Shown in pieces: positions 40,996-52,312 of a stretch of DNA of 64,000 nt. Source of the DNA: Gracilaria gracilis (lineage: Eukaryota; Rhodophyta; Florideophyceae; Gracilariales; Gracilariaceae); contig JARGSG010000058.1 in NCBI GenBank assembly GCA_030374805.1, positions 248,001-312,000 of the forward strand, in the 5' to 3' direction. A model generated the notes under the pieces. The model was not told the origin of the DNA. It did no database searches and saw only the letters and a program-made list of their open reading frames with translations. Position 1 is the first letter of the stretch; the number at the start of each line of letters is the position of its first letter. Made by a program: the position numbers and the translations under genes.

Positions 40996-43382
40996 CATCC
41001 GCTAGATTCTGCAGGGCACGACATGACTGTTCATGAATCGTGAAACAACCCATGTGATTCGACATGATTTCGACTAGAGCTGTTATTTCTCCTAGTCTTC
41101 CGACGGTTCTTCTGCTTTCCAAGTTGTCGTAAATCGCAAACAGCTCCCATGGCATGACACTTGCCAGGAATCCATTGTTTTGCTTTCAGTCCGCATGTTA
41201 GGTTCGGCAGAGCAAGACATCATCTTGATGGAAGGTTTCCGATCAGCTTGTTCATGGCACTAACAACAACATTTATGCCTCCGATTCGACCTATTCACCG
41301 CTTGCGTTATTCGCAGTTGAATGCCAGATTACAAAGACATGTGCATCTATTCCTCTGTAGCAACAACGAGTCTGGGAATTCTTTCATTGTCAAAGAAACT
41401 AATTCGGCACCTCTCCGCTCCAAAATCTGAGCTGTCGCTGTCTTTTCCGTGGGAAGGCACAAGAAAGCCCCAGTTGCACGACTCTGGACACTCGGTGCTT
41501 CACTATGGGGTCCCATGGTATTGATCATTAGTTGGACTCCACCTCTACGTATAGTTGCGGTCTGTACTTCCAAAGAATCCCGGCATAACTTGCTCAACAA
41601 ATGACACCCTTTCTCCTGTACTCTCACAAAGCAAAAGAACTCGATGAGAGAGAGACGCGTCGGCCGGCAAAGTGAAGAGGGTGCATAAAACGGGGGGGTT
41701 CGTAGCGAGTTGTGCAGACTTGCAGTGATTAGCAACATGGTTTAATGACGTTATACGAAGATCAGTCTTCTCATATAGACCTCAATGTAGCGCAAGCAAA
41801 AGATATGTTATTACATGGCGTTTCCTAGTAGGAGGGTTGAATCAGTGATATAAGCACCAACATCAATACGGTTGTCAAACGCTCCACCTCAAAACAGCCA
41901 AAAGCATTTTGAACAGCACATGCTAACCCCTTCAGACAGATGGTAAGTCAATTCCTTCGACAAATGTTTCATCTTCAGTGTTTACAAATACGTTGTCAAA
42001 GAAAGAGTCCACGGATTGTTTGATACCGCACAACTGGTCAATCTGCTTTGGAACCAGAGCAGCGTAATCAAAGAAAGCAACGGAAGGTTGGTATTCTTCC
42101 AGATCTTTCAAAGCATTCCACAAAAAAAGATTTCTTCAATACATTCGAAGAGTTCTTCCCTCACAGAAGCATTAAACGTTCTTGGGTTGAATAAACGTTC
42201 TCAGATTTTAACAGCAGAGAGGCTCGGGTCGGCAATATGCTTCGTGTGCAATGGATAGGTTGTTTTTATTACCATTCTGTTAAGTCGCAAGGCTTTCACA
42301 GAGTTTTACGGCTGCAACATCATCCGGAAATCAACTGTTGTCCTGCAGATATCCTTCTTGGCGTTTAGACACGAACTCTGTAACTGCCTCACACATGGTG
42401 GAGGAACTGGATACTTCAGTTGTGCAACTAACGATTTCAGCAGCAGTTGGAGTTCCATCAAGGATGTCAATATCGATGCTATTCTTGAGCAACGTCTGCA
42501 CAATGCCCAAGGCTGCCCTCCGTAATGCGAATGGATCAGGTGTACACTTAGGCATCAGACCAACTGCGAAAAGAGAGACTATTGTATCAAGTCGATCGGC
42601 CACTGATAGAATAGCCCCAGCCGTCGACTTTGCAACTTCGTCATCGCTAAATCGAAGAAGCGCAGCTTCAAAAATGACGTCAGCGACCTCTGAAGAAACC
42701 ACTCCAGATTTGAATGCGTAATGGCGTCCCAGTGTGCCGGCAAGGGATGTCATTTACACGACAATGACTGTCGCTATATTCGCCTTGTACAGAGCACCCC
42801 CTTGATCCGCTATCTCGGCGTCTCGTTATGTGACACCAACCATGCGTTAAATTCGTCACCAGCCTGATTTATGAGAACATCACCACCAGTACGAGACAAC
42901 TTTGGAAACGCAATAGGCTCACATGTGAAATCTATGATGCGCCTCTTTTAAACCGAAGAAAGGAGAAGTTCAGAAGCATTTCTGATTCACAAAGTGTCGG
43001 CCAAATACTCCCGTTCCTGAAATGAAACGATAAACTGCAGACGCACAGATGCCAAACGACCTACCACAGATTCGTATATTTTGAAAACTTCTTGGCAAAG
43101 TGCGGACTCGTAAGACTTCATACCTATCGTGAACACCTGTTCAAGCTTCGGATCAGGCCTTCTTTGTGACAAAGACTGTCCCAACGGTTCAAAATTCTTC
43201 AAGATGATGGAGAGATAAGCGCCCATAAGTTCTTGAGATCCTTGTGACTGGATCTTTCCAAGCATTGTCATCTTCTGTAACAGTTGAGCCTTTTCATTCG
43301 ATGCCAATGGCTCTTTCGTACTGACTTGACCCGTTATGCTGCTCGGTTTCCAGAAGACTAGACCGTACACCAATTTCACCAA
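40996..43382 (-). pseudogene. Armadillo-repeat protein gene, fragmented
   Basis: Five minus-strand fragments run in order. 42987-43382 and 42331-42753 are helical (TMLGKIQSQGSQELMGAYLS; VIFEAALLRFSDDEVAKSTA). 41932-42123 is short. 41307-41738 has clear armadillo repeats: VQEKGCHLLSKLCRDSLEVQ, TIRRGGVQLMINTMGPH, VQSRATGAFLCL. Another follows at about 41000-41120: ITALVEIMSNHMGCFTIHEQ, SCRALQNLADA. Stops and shifts separate the fragments, though introns could explain some gaps (TTTGTGAGAGTACAG just before VQEKGC at about 41615 resembles a 3' splice site). Armadillo repeats bind protein partners. It may be a real intron-containing host gene wrongly judged as broken. Confidence 0.45.
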
Positions 43383-43708
43383 CTAAGCAACACATCTGTG
43401 TCCGTACACTTCTCAACCAAGGTATCGAGAGTGTTCACAGTATGTCTTTTTGGAGCCGGGTCTAATGAGTTGATATACTACTCAACCATTGGCAATCATA
43501 GGTACAGACACTCTACTTCATAGTTTTTCCACTGTGAATCTTTCTCGGCACCTTTAGCTCTATACAGTTGCCACTTTCACCCCCACCATCTTGCGCTTTC
43601 GTACTTCCAATCTTCACGTTTCATGTCACTAGCGCCTGATCAGACGAATTCCTCTCCGAGGAATGCTGAACCCTCCCACTTGCCGAGTGCGCACCCAAGA
43701 GAGATGCA
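43383..43708. other. Interval without a supported gene
   Basis: Possible upstream part of the armadillo-repeat gene on the minus strand (LDTLVEKCTDTDVLL at about 43440-43390), in a different frame. Otherwise nothing recognised before the 71-bp satellite. Confidence 0.3.
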
Positions 43709-43981
43709 CACCACATGGAGCTACAGAATCAGTACCAACCCTACAGTCATCTCTTTGAGATAGTTAGAGCTCAATAGCCCACCACATGGAGCTACAGCAT
43801 CATTGCCAGCCCTAAAGCCATCTCTCTGACATAGTTATTAATCAAGTGCACTCCAAATGGAGCTACATCATCAGTGCTAGCCCTACAGTCATCTGTTTGA
43901 GTTTTTCATTTGTCAAGAGCACACCACATGGAGCTACATCATCAGTACCAGCCTCACAATCATATTTTTGAGATATTATTT
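43709..43981. repeat. 71-bp satellite, left arm
   Basis: Units begin with CACCACATGGAGCTACA at 43709, 43780, 43851 and 43922, an exact 71-base step, and continue with ATCAGTGCCAGCCCTACAGT, CATCTCTTTGAGATAGTTAT and TGCTCAAGAG. The array is cut at 43981 by the gypsy element and resumes at 52313. Confidence 0.9.
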
Positions 43982-44828
43982 TGGGGGAAAAGCCGGGGAC
44001 GGAAAGAAAGAACAAAAACTGCGCCAGCGGCTACGCGCACAAGGTGTTCAGCCTTGCTCCCTATAGGGGCAGAGCAGTGGCAGAACCCTCCGGTGAGACC
44101 GACACCTGCCGGGCGTAACTCCGGGCGGCCTCTTCCTGACTTACAGACGGAGGTTGGCGTTTGCAATCGGGGAGCCAAAAGGATGGAATCCACTGGGTGT
44201 GGCGTACCCTTTAACGGACAGGGCGAAATAGTAGGTAGCAAAACGGGCCGCACTGTGGATCACAGACCCGTGAGAGCGGGGAATAATCCCGAGACAAAAA
44301 GGGCAAACCTCTACAACAGGGGCGGAGCGTAACGAAGGCATAGGACGGAAAACCGAAAAGATATACGAAATAATGATAGATAAATGGCCGTAACGACGGA
44401 TCGGTGCTTCTCAGTGATGGAGGTGGATAAATTGTCCGGATAAGCGGCGGTGTTCCCGGGAATAGGGCAGAAGACCGTCCACAAGTGGAACTCAAGCTAA
44501 AGCCATGGCCTCGTTGGGGCTTACTTCCCGTACAGTGGCGGCAAGTGCCGCCACTTATATACGGCTGACAAATATCACTAAAATATCTAAGAACCTGGCA
44601 GGCCGGCCAACACTACCCACGTGCACCTCTGTGGCACTCTTGCGACGGCGCATGCGGTAATAGGGCGCAGGCACACACGTGTCACGCTAATCATACCGTT
44701 CGTAGGCGGATCCCTAATCCGGGCCAAATAGGCAAATAGACTTCAAATAATAGGAAGTTCAGCCGAGAATAACAGCGGGTGTATGAGTGGGATCCCCCTC
44801 AGTCCCTGCCAAGGGCAATTGATCTACA
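43982..44828 (-). repeat. 3' LTR of the gypsy element
   Basis: On the coding strand it starts TGTAGATCAATTGCCC at 44828 and ends CA at 43982-43983. It is collinear with 51466-52312, sharing long blocks such as CGGAAAGAAAGAACA, CTGCGCCAGCGGCTACGCGC and CCTCGTTGGGGCTTACTTCC (plus strand). The purine run complementary to 44829-44839 (GAGAAGGGAGA) abuts it as the polypurine tract. Confidence 0.9.
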
Positions 44829-44882
44829 TCTCTCCCTTCTCAAGCTGAAACTTCCGACTCGTTCGGCTCTTCACTTCCCATC

Positions 44883-45344
44883 ATGGGTCTATATAATCCG
44901 GACTCCGGCGACGAGCCTGCCGACAACTGGGACTCCAACAACTTGGCACTTGTACAATACTTGGCACCTTCGACTCTCATCGACACAAACATGCCTACCA
45001 ACAACAACGACAACCCCGGTAACTCCGGTGCTCCCTCGGGCGGCACTGCGCGAATGACAGCTGCCGGTCCGGGGTTCCGGTTGGTGCCCTTGCCCCAATC
45101 ATCGGGTGCTTCCGCTTCTGGTGCGGCATCCGTCGCGACGACAGCAACTCCTGATCCAGCTCACGTGTGGGATAGGTTTAACGCAACCGTGCCGACAAAT
45201 ACGGGCGGATGGTCCAGCCTTGGGAGTCTTCGCGTGCGCGATCCTCACCGCCACAGCGGCCTGTTTGCACAAGCTCCGTGGTTCAATGCCGAAGCCGTTC
45301 GGGATGAAGCGTTGATCAACTCCTACAGTGAAGGCTCCTGTTAG
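44883..45344 (+). CDS. Antisense reading frame in the gypsy 3' region
   Basis: A 153-codon frame from ATG 44883, opposite in direction to pol, between the polypurine tract and the integrase end. It is Asn/Ser/Gly/Pro-rich (MPTNNNDNPGNSGAPSGGTA) with an aromatic tail (HVWDRFNATVPTNTGGWSSL, FAQAPWFNAEAVRDEA). Codon composition is plausible for coding. It could be an antisense accessory frame, as some LTR elements carry, or a captured fragment of another element's gag N-terminus. No family recognised. Confidence 0.3.
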   Translation: MGLYNPDSGDEPADNWDSNNLALVQYLAPSTLIDTNMPTNNNDNPGNSGAPSGGTARMTAAGPGFRLVPLPQSSGASASGAASVATTATPDPAHVWDRFNATVPTNTGGWSSLGSLRVRDPHRHSGLFAQAPWFNAEAVRDEALINSYSEGSC

Positions 45345-45733
45345 AGTTCGTCGGTACGAATATATAGCTTGGCCCAAACATTAAATGTTCCCGGTCGCTA
45401 CCGGCTCTAGCAAATTCTTTTCATCTTCCCCTCCTCAGTGGGCAGCACCCCGCGATGGGCGGCTGCTCCTTATTTAAGGGAGGTATTCCGCTTGAAGCGG
45501 CAAATTCCAATTCTTCAACTTTCTCTCCTTAGGCTTCTTCCTGATCTTCTTCTTCTATTTTACTGTATGGTGTCTTGTCTGCCGAAGCGGCAAATGTTCC
45601 GCGTAAGCGGCATAGGTAGTGCTGGCGTTAACCCACTTGGGCTTTGTCGAGCGTGTCCGGTGTCGACGTGCCAGTCCTCCGGTGGTACTGTAGTACCTTC
45701 GAGCGAGGCAGGTGCTCGATAGGGGTTCAGCCA

Positions 45734-46500
45734 TTACTTCCAGGCGTCCCTGTGTAGGCAGGGTGAAGGGAACTTATCCAGCGTAGGCTGGGGCTCGACA
45801 GCCACCGATGATGGGACACGCGATAAGAACAATTCGAACGGAGAGATCTGGGTAGTGCGATGAACCTGCGTATTGCATGCATATGTCACCGCATCGGTGT
45901 AGAAATCCCATTCGGACGGGTGGTCGGCGACGAACGTTCGCAGCGCATTCAGCATAGTGCGATTAAAGCGCTCAACTTGGCCGTCACTTTGCCGATGGTA
46001 GGTCGTAGTAAACCAGTTCTTGATGTCAAGTATACGATACACGTCCTGAAAGAACTTCGCAGCGAATTGCGACCCATTATTCGATAGTAAATCAATTGGC
46101 GGTCGGTAGACAAAGACCCAGTTGGTTACGAACGCTTGTGCGACCGCACTGGCGGTGGTCTTCGTCAGAGGAACTGTTCGCACGAGCTTAGAAAAGCGGT
46201 CGGTTATGACACGTAGAAACCGATTACCTTGGCGCGTTCGGATAAACTGGCCAAGTATGTCAATCGCCACGAACTCGAGTCGGGCCCTTGCGGGGAAGAA
46301 TACCAGCTGTTTGGAATACTTTCGCCGTTTGACGCGGTTCTTTGCCCAACTAGAACATCCACGAGCAGTGGCATACGCATCAAATGTTAGAGCTGGCCAA
46401 TAGAAGTCCTTTCTGAGGGTGTAGTACAACTTCCTTCCACCAGGGAGGGCCGATAACTTCGCGTAATGCGACAGATACAAGAGTCTAGATTGTAACGAGT
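45734..46500 (-). pseudogene. Gypsy integrase (two key changes)
   Basis: The frame 45734-46642 is open from RNase H tail through the integrase. The zinc domain reads HYAKLSALPGG ... CSSWAK, where the family has H-x-x-H and CxxC, so a His and a Cys appear lost. The core has EFVAIDILGQF (first Asp), IDLLSNNGSQF where the second Asp (family SDNG) is Asn at 46079-46081, and GQVERFNRTM (Glu). A functional enzyme needs all three acids. FELFLSRVPSS ends the core. Otherwise uninterrupted. Confidence 0.85.
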
Positions 46501-47160
46501 GTGGTATCACAATCTGTGGCCGGTCAGTAACCGTTCGAACCAAGAATCCTTGGTCGTTCATGACAAAAGGCCGTGGAGCTCCCCCGTTCAGACAGGCACG
46601 AACCTTTCTGCAAAACAGGTCCGTGTACTGTTCCCGGATCAATTCTTCCGGGCGTTATTGGTACGAATGATCCTGGCACAGGCTCCGTATCTGAAACGGC
46701 TAAGATAGCGTCATTGACGTCCCAATCTTCCGAGTTTTCATCCTCGGCGTCCTCCATGAGGAAGCATGGTATTTTCAGATCATCGACTGGCTCAGCTTCG
46801 GCCGTGGACGGCAAGCGGGAAAATAAATCAGCCTGAGTGTTCAGGATTCCCTTCTTGTACTGCACGTCGAAGTCGAATTCCGAGAACCGGAGTCTCCACC
46901 GCATCAAGTGGCCAGAAGGCTCCGCAATGGAGAAAAGCCCTCGCAGGGCCGAATGGTCGGTATGGACGGTAAAGTGGCCTCCCATGAGATACGGTCGCTA
47001 GTTCTGAAGAGCCCAGAGAACTGCCAAGCACTCTTTTTCGGGTACCGAGTAATTCCTTTCATGCACATTAAGGCTTCGCGACCAAAAACCAATGGAAGTC
47101 GTTCTTCATTCTCCGTGGTCTGAAACAGAGAACAGCCGATCTAGAAATTGCTGGCATCAA
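46501..47160 (-). pseudogene. Gypsy RNase H region
   Basis: HFTVHTDHSALRGLF, MRWRLRFSEFDFDVQYKKG and QADLFSRLPS are the standard tail of gypsy RNase H (HTDHxxL, W-x-x-xLxEFDFxIxYxxG, xADxLSR). Upstream, INIDASN (about 47150) gives the first Asp (normally DAS), followed by a stop, and a register change separates it from the rest. Confidence 0.75.
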
Positions 47161-47410
47161 TATTGATGGCGTACGGCAGTCCGAGTTTCGGCAAGGAAAG
47201 AATTGTCGGCGACCTTACTGCCTCAATGAGCGATGAGGATGCCGTTGCCTCGCGTTCACCTAATGGTTCCAGTTTGACTGGCTGTCTCTTTCCCAAGAGT
47301 TCATTCAAAGCAGCTGCTATATCCGCGAAGTGCGGGATAAAACGACGGTAGACATTGCAAAGGCCGAGGAAGGATCGGAGTTCCGTTTGAGTCCGTGGGT
47401 GTTTAGCCTC

Positions 47411-48130
47411 CTAGAGGGACCGCACACGTACAGCGTCTATCGATAGCCGTCCCGTACGGATTATGTGGCCGAGATATTTCACGGTATCGGTAAAGAACTC
47501 GCACTTCTTCCACTTCAGCGTAATACCTGCATCTCGCAGGACTCGCTTCACTTCCCGAACGTGGGACAAGTGCTCTTCCAGGTTACTGGAGAACACAGTG
47601 ATTTCATCCAGGTATGTGAGGCACGTTTTCCACTTAAAGCGGGCACGCAAGATATCAACTGCTCTTTGGAAAGTGGCGGGGGCGTTCGTGATCCCAAAGG
47701 GCATCCGGTTGAATCGGTACAGTCCTCGATGACATACAAACGCCGTCATATCACGGTCCTCTGCCCCTTACTGGGACTTGCCAATATCCCCAGTTTGCGT
47801 CGAGGGTCTTCAAACACCTTTGCGCTTCCTAGCTAATCGATACATTTGTCCATCCTCGGGATAGGATACACGTCTTTGACGGTAGCCACGTTAAGCTTGC
47901 GGTAATCGATACAAAAATTCCAAGATCCATGGCCTTTCGGAGTGAGTACCACGGGCGAGGCCCATGGCGACTGAGCCATTTCAATGACTCCGCCGCGGAG
48001 CATCTTCTCGACTTGAGTCTTCTCTTCTTCCCGAGCTGGTCGGTCCTGCCCTGTAAAGGTTTTGCGATATTGGCCGAGTGTTCGACAGCAAATCTATCCA
48101 ATTTTCGATGATTCCAATCTTCCCGGTCAA
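47411..48130 (-). pseudogene. Gypsy reverse transcriptase, catalytic Asp replaced
   Basis: Motifs on the coding strand: SPWASPVVL and FCIDYRKLN (broken across two frames near 47900), then AFVCHRGLYRFNRMPFGITN and APATFQRAVDILRARFKWKT. TYLDEITVFS carries the catalytic YxDD as Y-L-D-E (Glu codon at 47603-47605), and LKWKKCEFFTDTVKYLGHII closes the palm-thumb. The Asp-to-Glu change at the second metal-binding Asp and the frameshift make it inactive. Confidence 0.85.
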
Positions 48131-48515
48131 AGTGCAGAGACTTGAGCTCCTGGATGGGGTCCATATTCTAAGATCCAGGTGATTCTGGCCTTCCTTCCGA
48201 CGGTGTTGGCGTTGCTTCTGTCGCCGAGTTCGGCACTTCTTTACCCGACGAGTTCGGTGCAGTGTCTTCCGACGAATTCTTCGGCACGGTTGCGGCTGAT
48301 AGAAGCTCAGCGCACTTCCCCTCTCCCTCCTCAGCTTCGAGAATTCCGAGAACCTGGGCGGTAGAGACCTGTGTGGGTACAATAGCCACCGGATGTTGTA
48401 ACATAGAACGAATGACCTGGTTCTTCATCAACCTTTGCTGAGAGGAGCTGAAAATAGCAACCAATACCCGGAAGGGCTATTCTGGCTCGACAAAGTACAA
48501 TCCCATTCGCAAGGA

Positions 48516-49300
48516 CTACGTTCTGCCTTTTGTAAAGGATAGGCAATAGTTGAACCGTTTGTGAGCCATGCTGTGCGGAGGTAACCTTAATCGAATCTGG
48601 GATTCCGGGGGAATGCAAATAAACCGAGCCACTCGGAGCTTCGTCGAAGAGCGGTGGGATTCCGACGGCGGTTGAGCCACCGGCAGTGGAACTTGCTTCT
48701 TGAAAGCCTGTCGTAAAGGTCGCCGAACGATTGGCACAGTTGCGCCGTCCTCCAGCTTGATGTTTATATTCCGTGGTCGAATTGCTTCGACAAAACGGTC
48801 CCAGAAATCACATCCGGGTATTACTGGCGCAGCTAGACGCTTGCAAACGAGGAAGTCCAGGCGGACAACGCAACAACCAAGTGTGACAATCAGGTCAATT
48901 ACTCCCACGATGGAAAGTGGCCTATTGTTTGCATCCGGTATATCGGTTGGAGGAGCCGGGCGAATCTGAGACCATAGCTGCGGCGGAATAAGCGTTTGAA
49001 CGAAAAAGTTTGGACCATCACCCGTATCAAGAAAGGATAACTGCCGAACCATATAATGGTCGGATACACCGAGGTCGGCAAAAACTTTGTAGTTTCGTTT
49101 CGCCTGACCAGGACTCTATCCGGGGCACGGAAGATGCGTGACCGTACCCATAGGCGACGGAGAACACCGAGGTATTCCGAGTCCCTGTCTGTCGTGGCCA
49201 TCTTCCTCGTGAGGATCGTGACCGGAGAGCGAGGTTTTGCAGCCTCCGGCGCGCCCGAGCCCGACTTTGATTGCGCCGCTCCTTCAAAGGAAGCTCCCAT
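48516..49300 (-). pseudogene. Gypsy protease region
   Basis: MVRQLSFLDTGDGPNFFVQT has the D-T-G active site; CDFWDRFVEAI (normally hydrophobic-LG-xDFW) is the distal motif. The preceding frame (48899-49300) encodes the lead-in in another register (DRDSEYLGVLRRLW, SRIFRAPDRVLVRRNETTKF). It is the same subfamily as the remnant at 283-525. Confidence 0.75.
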
Positions 49301-49302
49301 GC

Positions 49303-51081
49303 TCAGTTTTTCTGAGCATCGCCGCCATTCAGCGGAACTATTTGGCCCGCCAGTGCGGCTGGCGCTTCCCCTTTAGGCGGCGAAGGTTCCTGTTTTCCAG
49401 GCAGAGTATCTGCCCTCACACAAAGGTACGACTTGTCGGGAACACTTTTCCGTTCGGCGGGCGTCAACGACCCATAATAGAGAACAATTTTTTCCATCTC
49501 TCTGAATGGTAACATACAGTTCTGTTCGTAACAAATATGGCATATGAGCTGACGAAGAGAATACGCATTGGGCGGCCTTCGCTCCTGTCTCGGGGGTAGG
49601 GACCCTTCCAACCGGGACCGAAGTTTCTATGTCCCCCAGAGTGCGGCACAGACAATGGCGGAACATGATACCGGCGTACAGAGCGGCGCCTAAATCTTCG
49701 GTAGTCGGTCCCATCGTAGATGGCAGGTCCGACGTTGCCAGCGATTGCTCACTATGCACTAAGTGCACGTTGTCGTAGTTGGCGTGGGCTAACACTTTCG
49801 ACTGAGGCTGTGATGGATCCCTCTCTTCCAAATGGAAGAGTCGGCGTGAGCGAAACTTAATGCCGGTGCGTGCTCGGGGACGCATCACCCTCAGCTTAGG
49901 CAAATTGAACCAGCTCCAGGTAGGAGACCTGGCGCTTATTATCTCTCCCGATACCGGGCAACCAAAGTCCTAATCGAAGGAACCAAGCCATCTACAAACA
50001 TGGTACATCGCTCGGCCGCAGAGTAGACGTTTCCGCAGCAGTGGAAGGCCTTATTCAGCCGTGTAGAATAAACGGTCTCCGTCTCTTCCTGTCCTTTCTT
50101 CGTGTCGCCCAATGCGATTATAACATCTTGAATTGCGTTTCCTGGCGCATAGGATCGCATAAGGTACTGCACAGCCTCTGGTCAGCAGTTTACTCCTCAT
50201 TCAGAGGCACGAGACGATCCGCGGACCGAGTTGTACTGGTCCCCGGCCATACCTTTTAAAACGTAAGGCAGTGCAATGTAGGCTTGTGCCTCGGACATCC
50301 GGAGTATATCGGCTTCCCCCCACATATCGGGCGAGAAAATCCAACACAAGGATTGGATCCTGCCCAGAGAACTTATTGGGCTTCAGTGTGAGCTCAAGTC
50401 GCTTGATGTGGTCTTTCAATCGTGTAGATCCGCGAGGGGTTCTCTCTCCACTGGAGTCTTCCAGCCGATAATATCGGTACGGCAACAATTTGCGATACAG
50501 TAGATTCGTCGGCTTTAATTCCTTGAGTCCAAAGTGCTTCCGTCCTTTCGTGCGGCTCCGGACAACGGCTTGCGTGGCCTCGGTGGCTCGAGAGCGGGTA
50601 GCACGAGAGCGTGGGGGCTCGTCCTCACATTCCGAGTAATCGGCAGACGAATCCCTGACTCGGGCATCAGACTCAGAGGATGAAGAAGAAGACGAATCAG
50701 GTTCCAACTTAACCTTTCTCTTCTTTCCCGCATGGTGGTCCTTGGAGCGGTCTGACTTCCGAGAACCTCAGGAAGCCGGTACGCAGGGCGCCACAGCATC
50801 GTCGATGATGGTGTGCTCGACCCTTTCAAGATGGGCCGCTAAGCGGTTTAAACGATCAGTTGCCTGCTCAGGCAGGACAGCCGATACTTTTCGGTCCCCC
50901 ATGATCTGGTTGATATCAGACCGTAAGAAACAGACGTCTTCCGAAACATCCGGAACATCGGCTTCGTATAGCCGTTGCCGAAGTTTCGTAATGTCGTGAA
51001 TGAGAGCCACGCGAGAGTTCTACATCACGCACACTTTTGCCTCTTATTCACGGAGGGTATACTCGTCGGACCTCGACGACA
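49303..51081 (-). pseudogene. Gypsy gag, fragmented, with zinc-binding segment
   Basis: In order: an N-terminal helical segment (50768-51010, TKLRQRLYEADVPDVSED, LNRLAAHLERVEH); acidic Ser tract (50650-50707); LELTLKPNKFSGQDPILVLD with FLARYVGG (the gypsy gag F-x-G-x-D pattern); a frame change near 50270; AVQYLMRSYAPGNAI and IIALGDTKKGQEETETVYST; FVDGLVPSIRTLVARYR. The downstream frame has CHICYEQNCM, a Cys-His-type zinc motif (49520-49550). Several stops interrupt it. Confidence 0.7.
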
Positions 51082-51439
51082 TGGCTCCAGCCGCTCGCGC
51101 GGGATTAGCCGGTCCTTGAGCCGGTGGGGCCCCATTGTTGGAACGGGGGCCCCGGGAAGCCTGTGATTGGGCGTTATCACCCGGGACGTTCAGTACATCC
51201 GTTGGTATTGGCGCTAGGCTCTGAGCCAGTCCAGATTATTTCCGGTGGTCCGGCATTTGGGCCAGGTGCAGACCCCGCCTTCGAACGACCATTGTTACAG
51301 CGAGATGTCATAGTATGCCGAAGCAATCGGGCGAATTGAACGAACAATTACGGCTTTCCATTAATGGTCTAAAGCGGATACTCCCTATGTAGAGGGATTC
51401 AAAAAGCAGTTTCCACTCCGACCAAAGATGGCAAGAGAG

Positions 51440-51465
51440 CCGATTCTAAATCGGGAGACCACTTG
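51440..51465 (-). promoter_or_regulatory. Primer binding site of the gypsy element
   Basis: On the coding strand, three to five bases after the 5' LTR end (CA at 51466-51467), TGGTCTCCCGATTTAGAATC begins. TGG is the complement of a tRNA CCA tail, and the following bases complement an acceptor and T-arm (GATTCTAAATCGGGAGACCA). The position and TGG start are diagnostic; the tRNA identity is not known to me. Confidence 0.7.
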
Positions 51466-52312
51466 TGGGGCAAAGCCGGGAACGGAAAGAAAGAACACAA
51501 ACTGCGCCAGCGGCTACGCGCACAATGTGTTCAGCCTTGCTCCCTATAGGGGCAGAGCTAGTGGCAGAACCCTCCGATGAGGCGGAAACGTGCCGGGTGT
51601 AACTCCGGGTGGCCTCTTTTCTGACTTACAGACGTAGGTTGGGGTTGGCAATCGGGGAGCCAAAAGGATGGAATCGACTGGGTGTGGCGTACCCTTTAAC
51701 GGACAGGGCGAAGAAGTAGGTAGCAAAACGAGCCGCACTGCGGAGCACAGACTCGTGAGAGCGGGGAATTCCCGGGGCAAAAAGGGCAAACTTGTACAAC
51801 AGGGCAAAGTGTAGCAAAGCCGTAAGACGGAAAACGGAAAAGATACACGAAAGAATGATAGATAAATGGCCGTAACGAGGGATCGGTGCTTCTCATTGAC
51901 GGAGGTGGATAAATTGTCCGGATAAGCGGCGGTGCTCCCCGGGAATGGGGCGGAAGACCGTCCGCAAGCGGACCTCAAGCTAAAGCCATGGCCTCGTTGG
52001 GGCTTACTTCCCGCACAGTGGCGGCAAGTGCCGCCACTTATATATGGCTAACAAATATCAACTAAAATATCTAAGTACCTGGCACGCCGGCCAACACTAC
52101 CCACGTGTTCCACTGTGGCACTTTTGGAACGGCGCATCCGGTAGTCGGGCGCGGGCACACACGTGTTACGCTAATCATACCCTTCGTAGGCGGATCCCTA
52201 ATCCAGGCCAAATAGGCAAGTAGACTTCAAATAATTTGAAGTTCAGCCGAAAATTACAACAGATATATGAGTGGCAACCTCCTCAGTCCCTGCCAAGGGC
52301 AATTGCTCTACA
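51466..52312 (-). repeat. 5' LTR of the gypsy element
   Basis: On the coding strand it starts TGTAGAGCAATTGCCC (52312) and ends CA at 51466-51467. Its length (847) equals that of the 3' LTR. Differences from the 3' LTR include GTTCCACTG for GCACCTCTG and several single changes. On the plus strand GCCGCCACTTATATATGGC near 52040 contains a TATA-like motif. Confidence 0.9.

Larger units (their letters stand above)
43982..52312 (-). mobile_element. Ty3/gypsy LTR retrotransposon inserted in the 71-bp satellite
   Basis: Two 847-base LTRs in the same orientation flank a minus-strand coding region in the order gag, protease, RT, RNase H, integrase. The outside flanks are TATTT (43977-43981) and GTATTT (52313-52318), consistent with a 5- or 6-base target duplication with one change, and both flanks are satellite. 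The LTRs differ at scattered positions (a few percent by eye), so the insertion is not very recent. Coding regions are broken. Confidence 0.9.

Noticed and set aside
43982-52312. Plus-strand orientation of the gypsy element suggested by the frame right after the left LTR
   Set aside because: Protease, RT, RNase H and integrase, the TGG primer site and the polypurine tract all fit the minus orientation.
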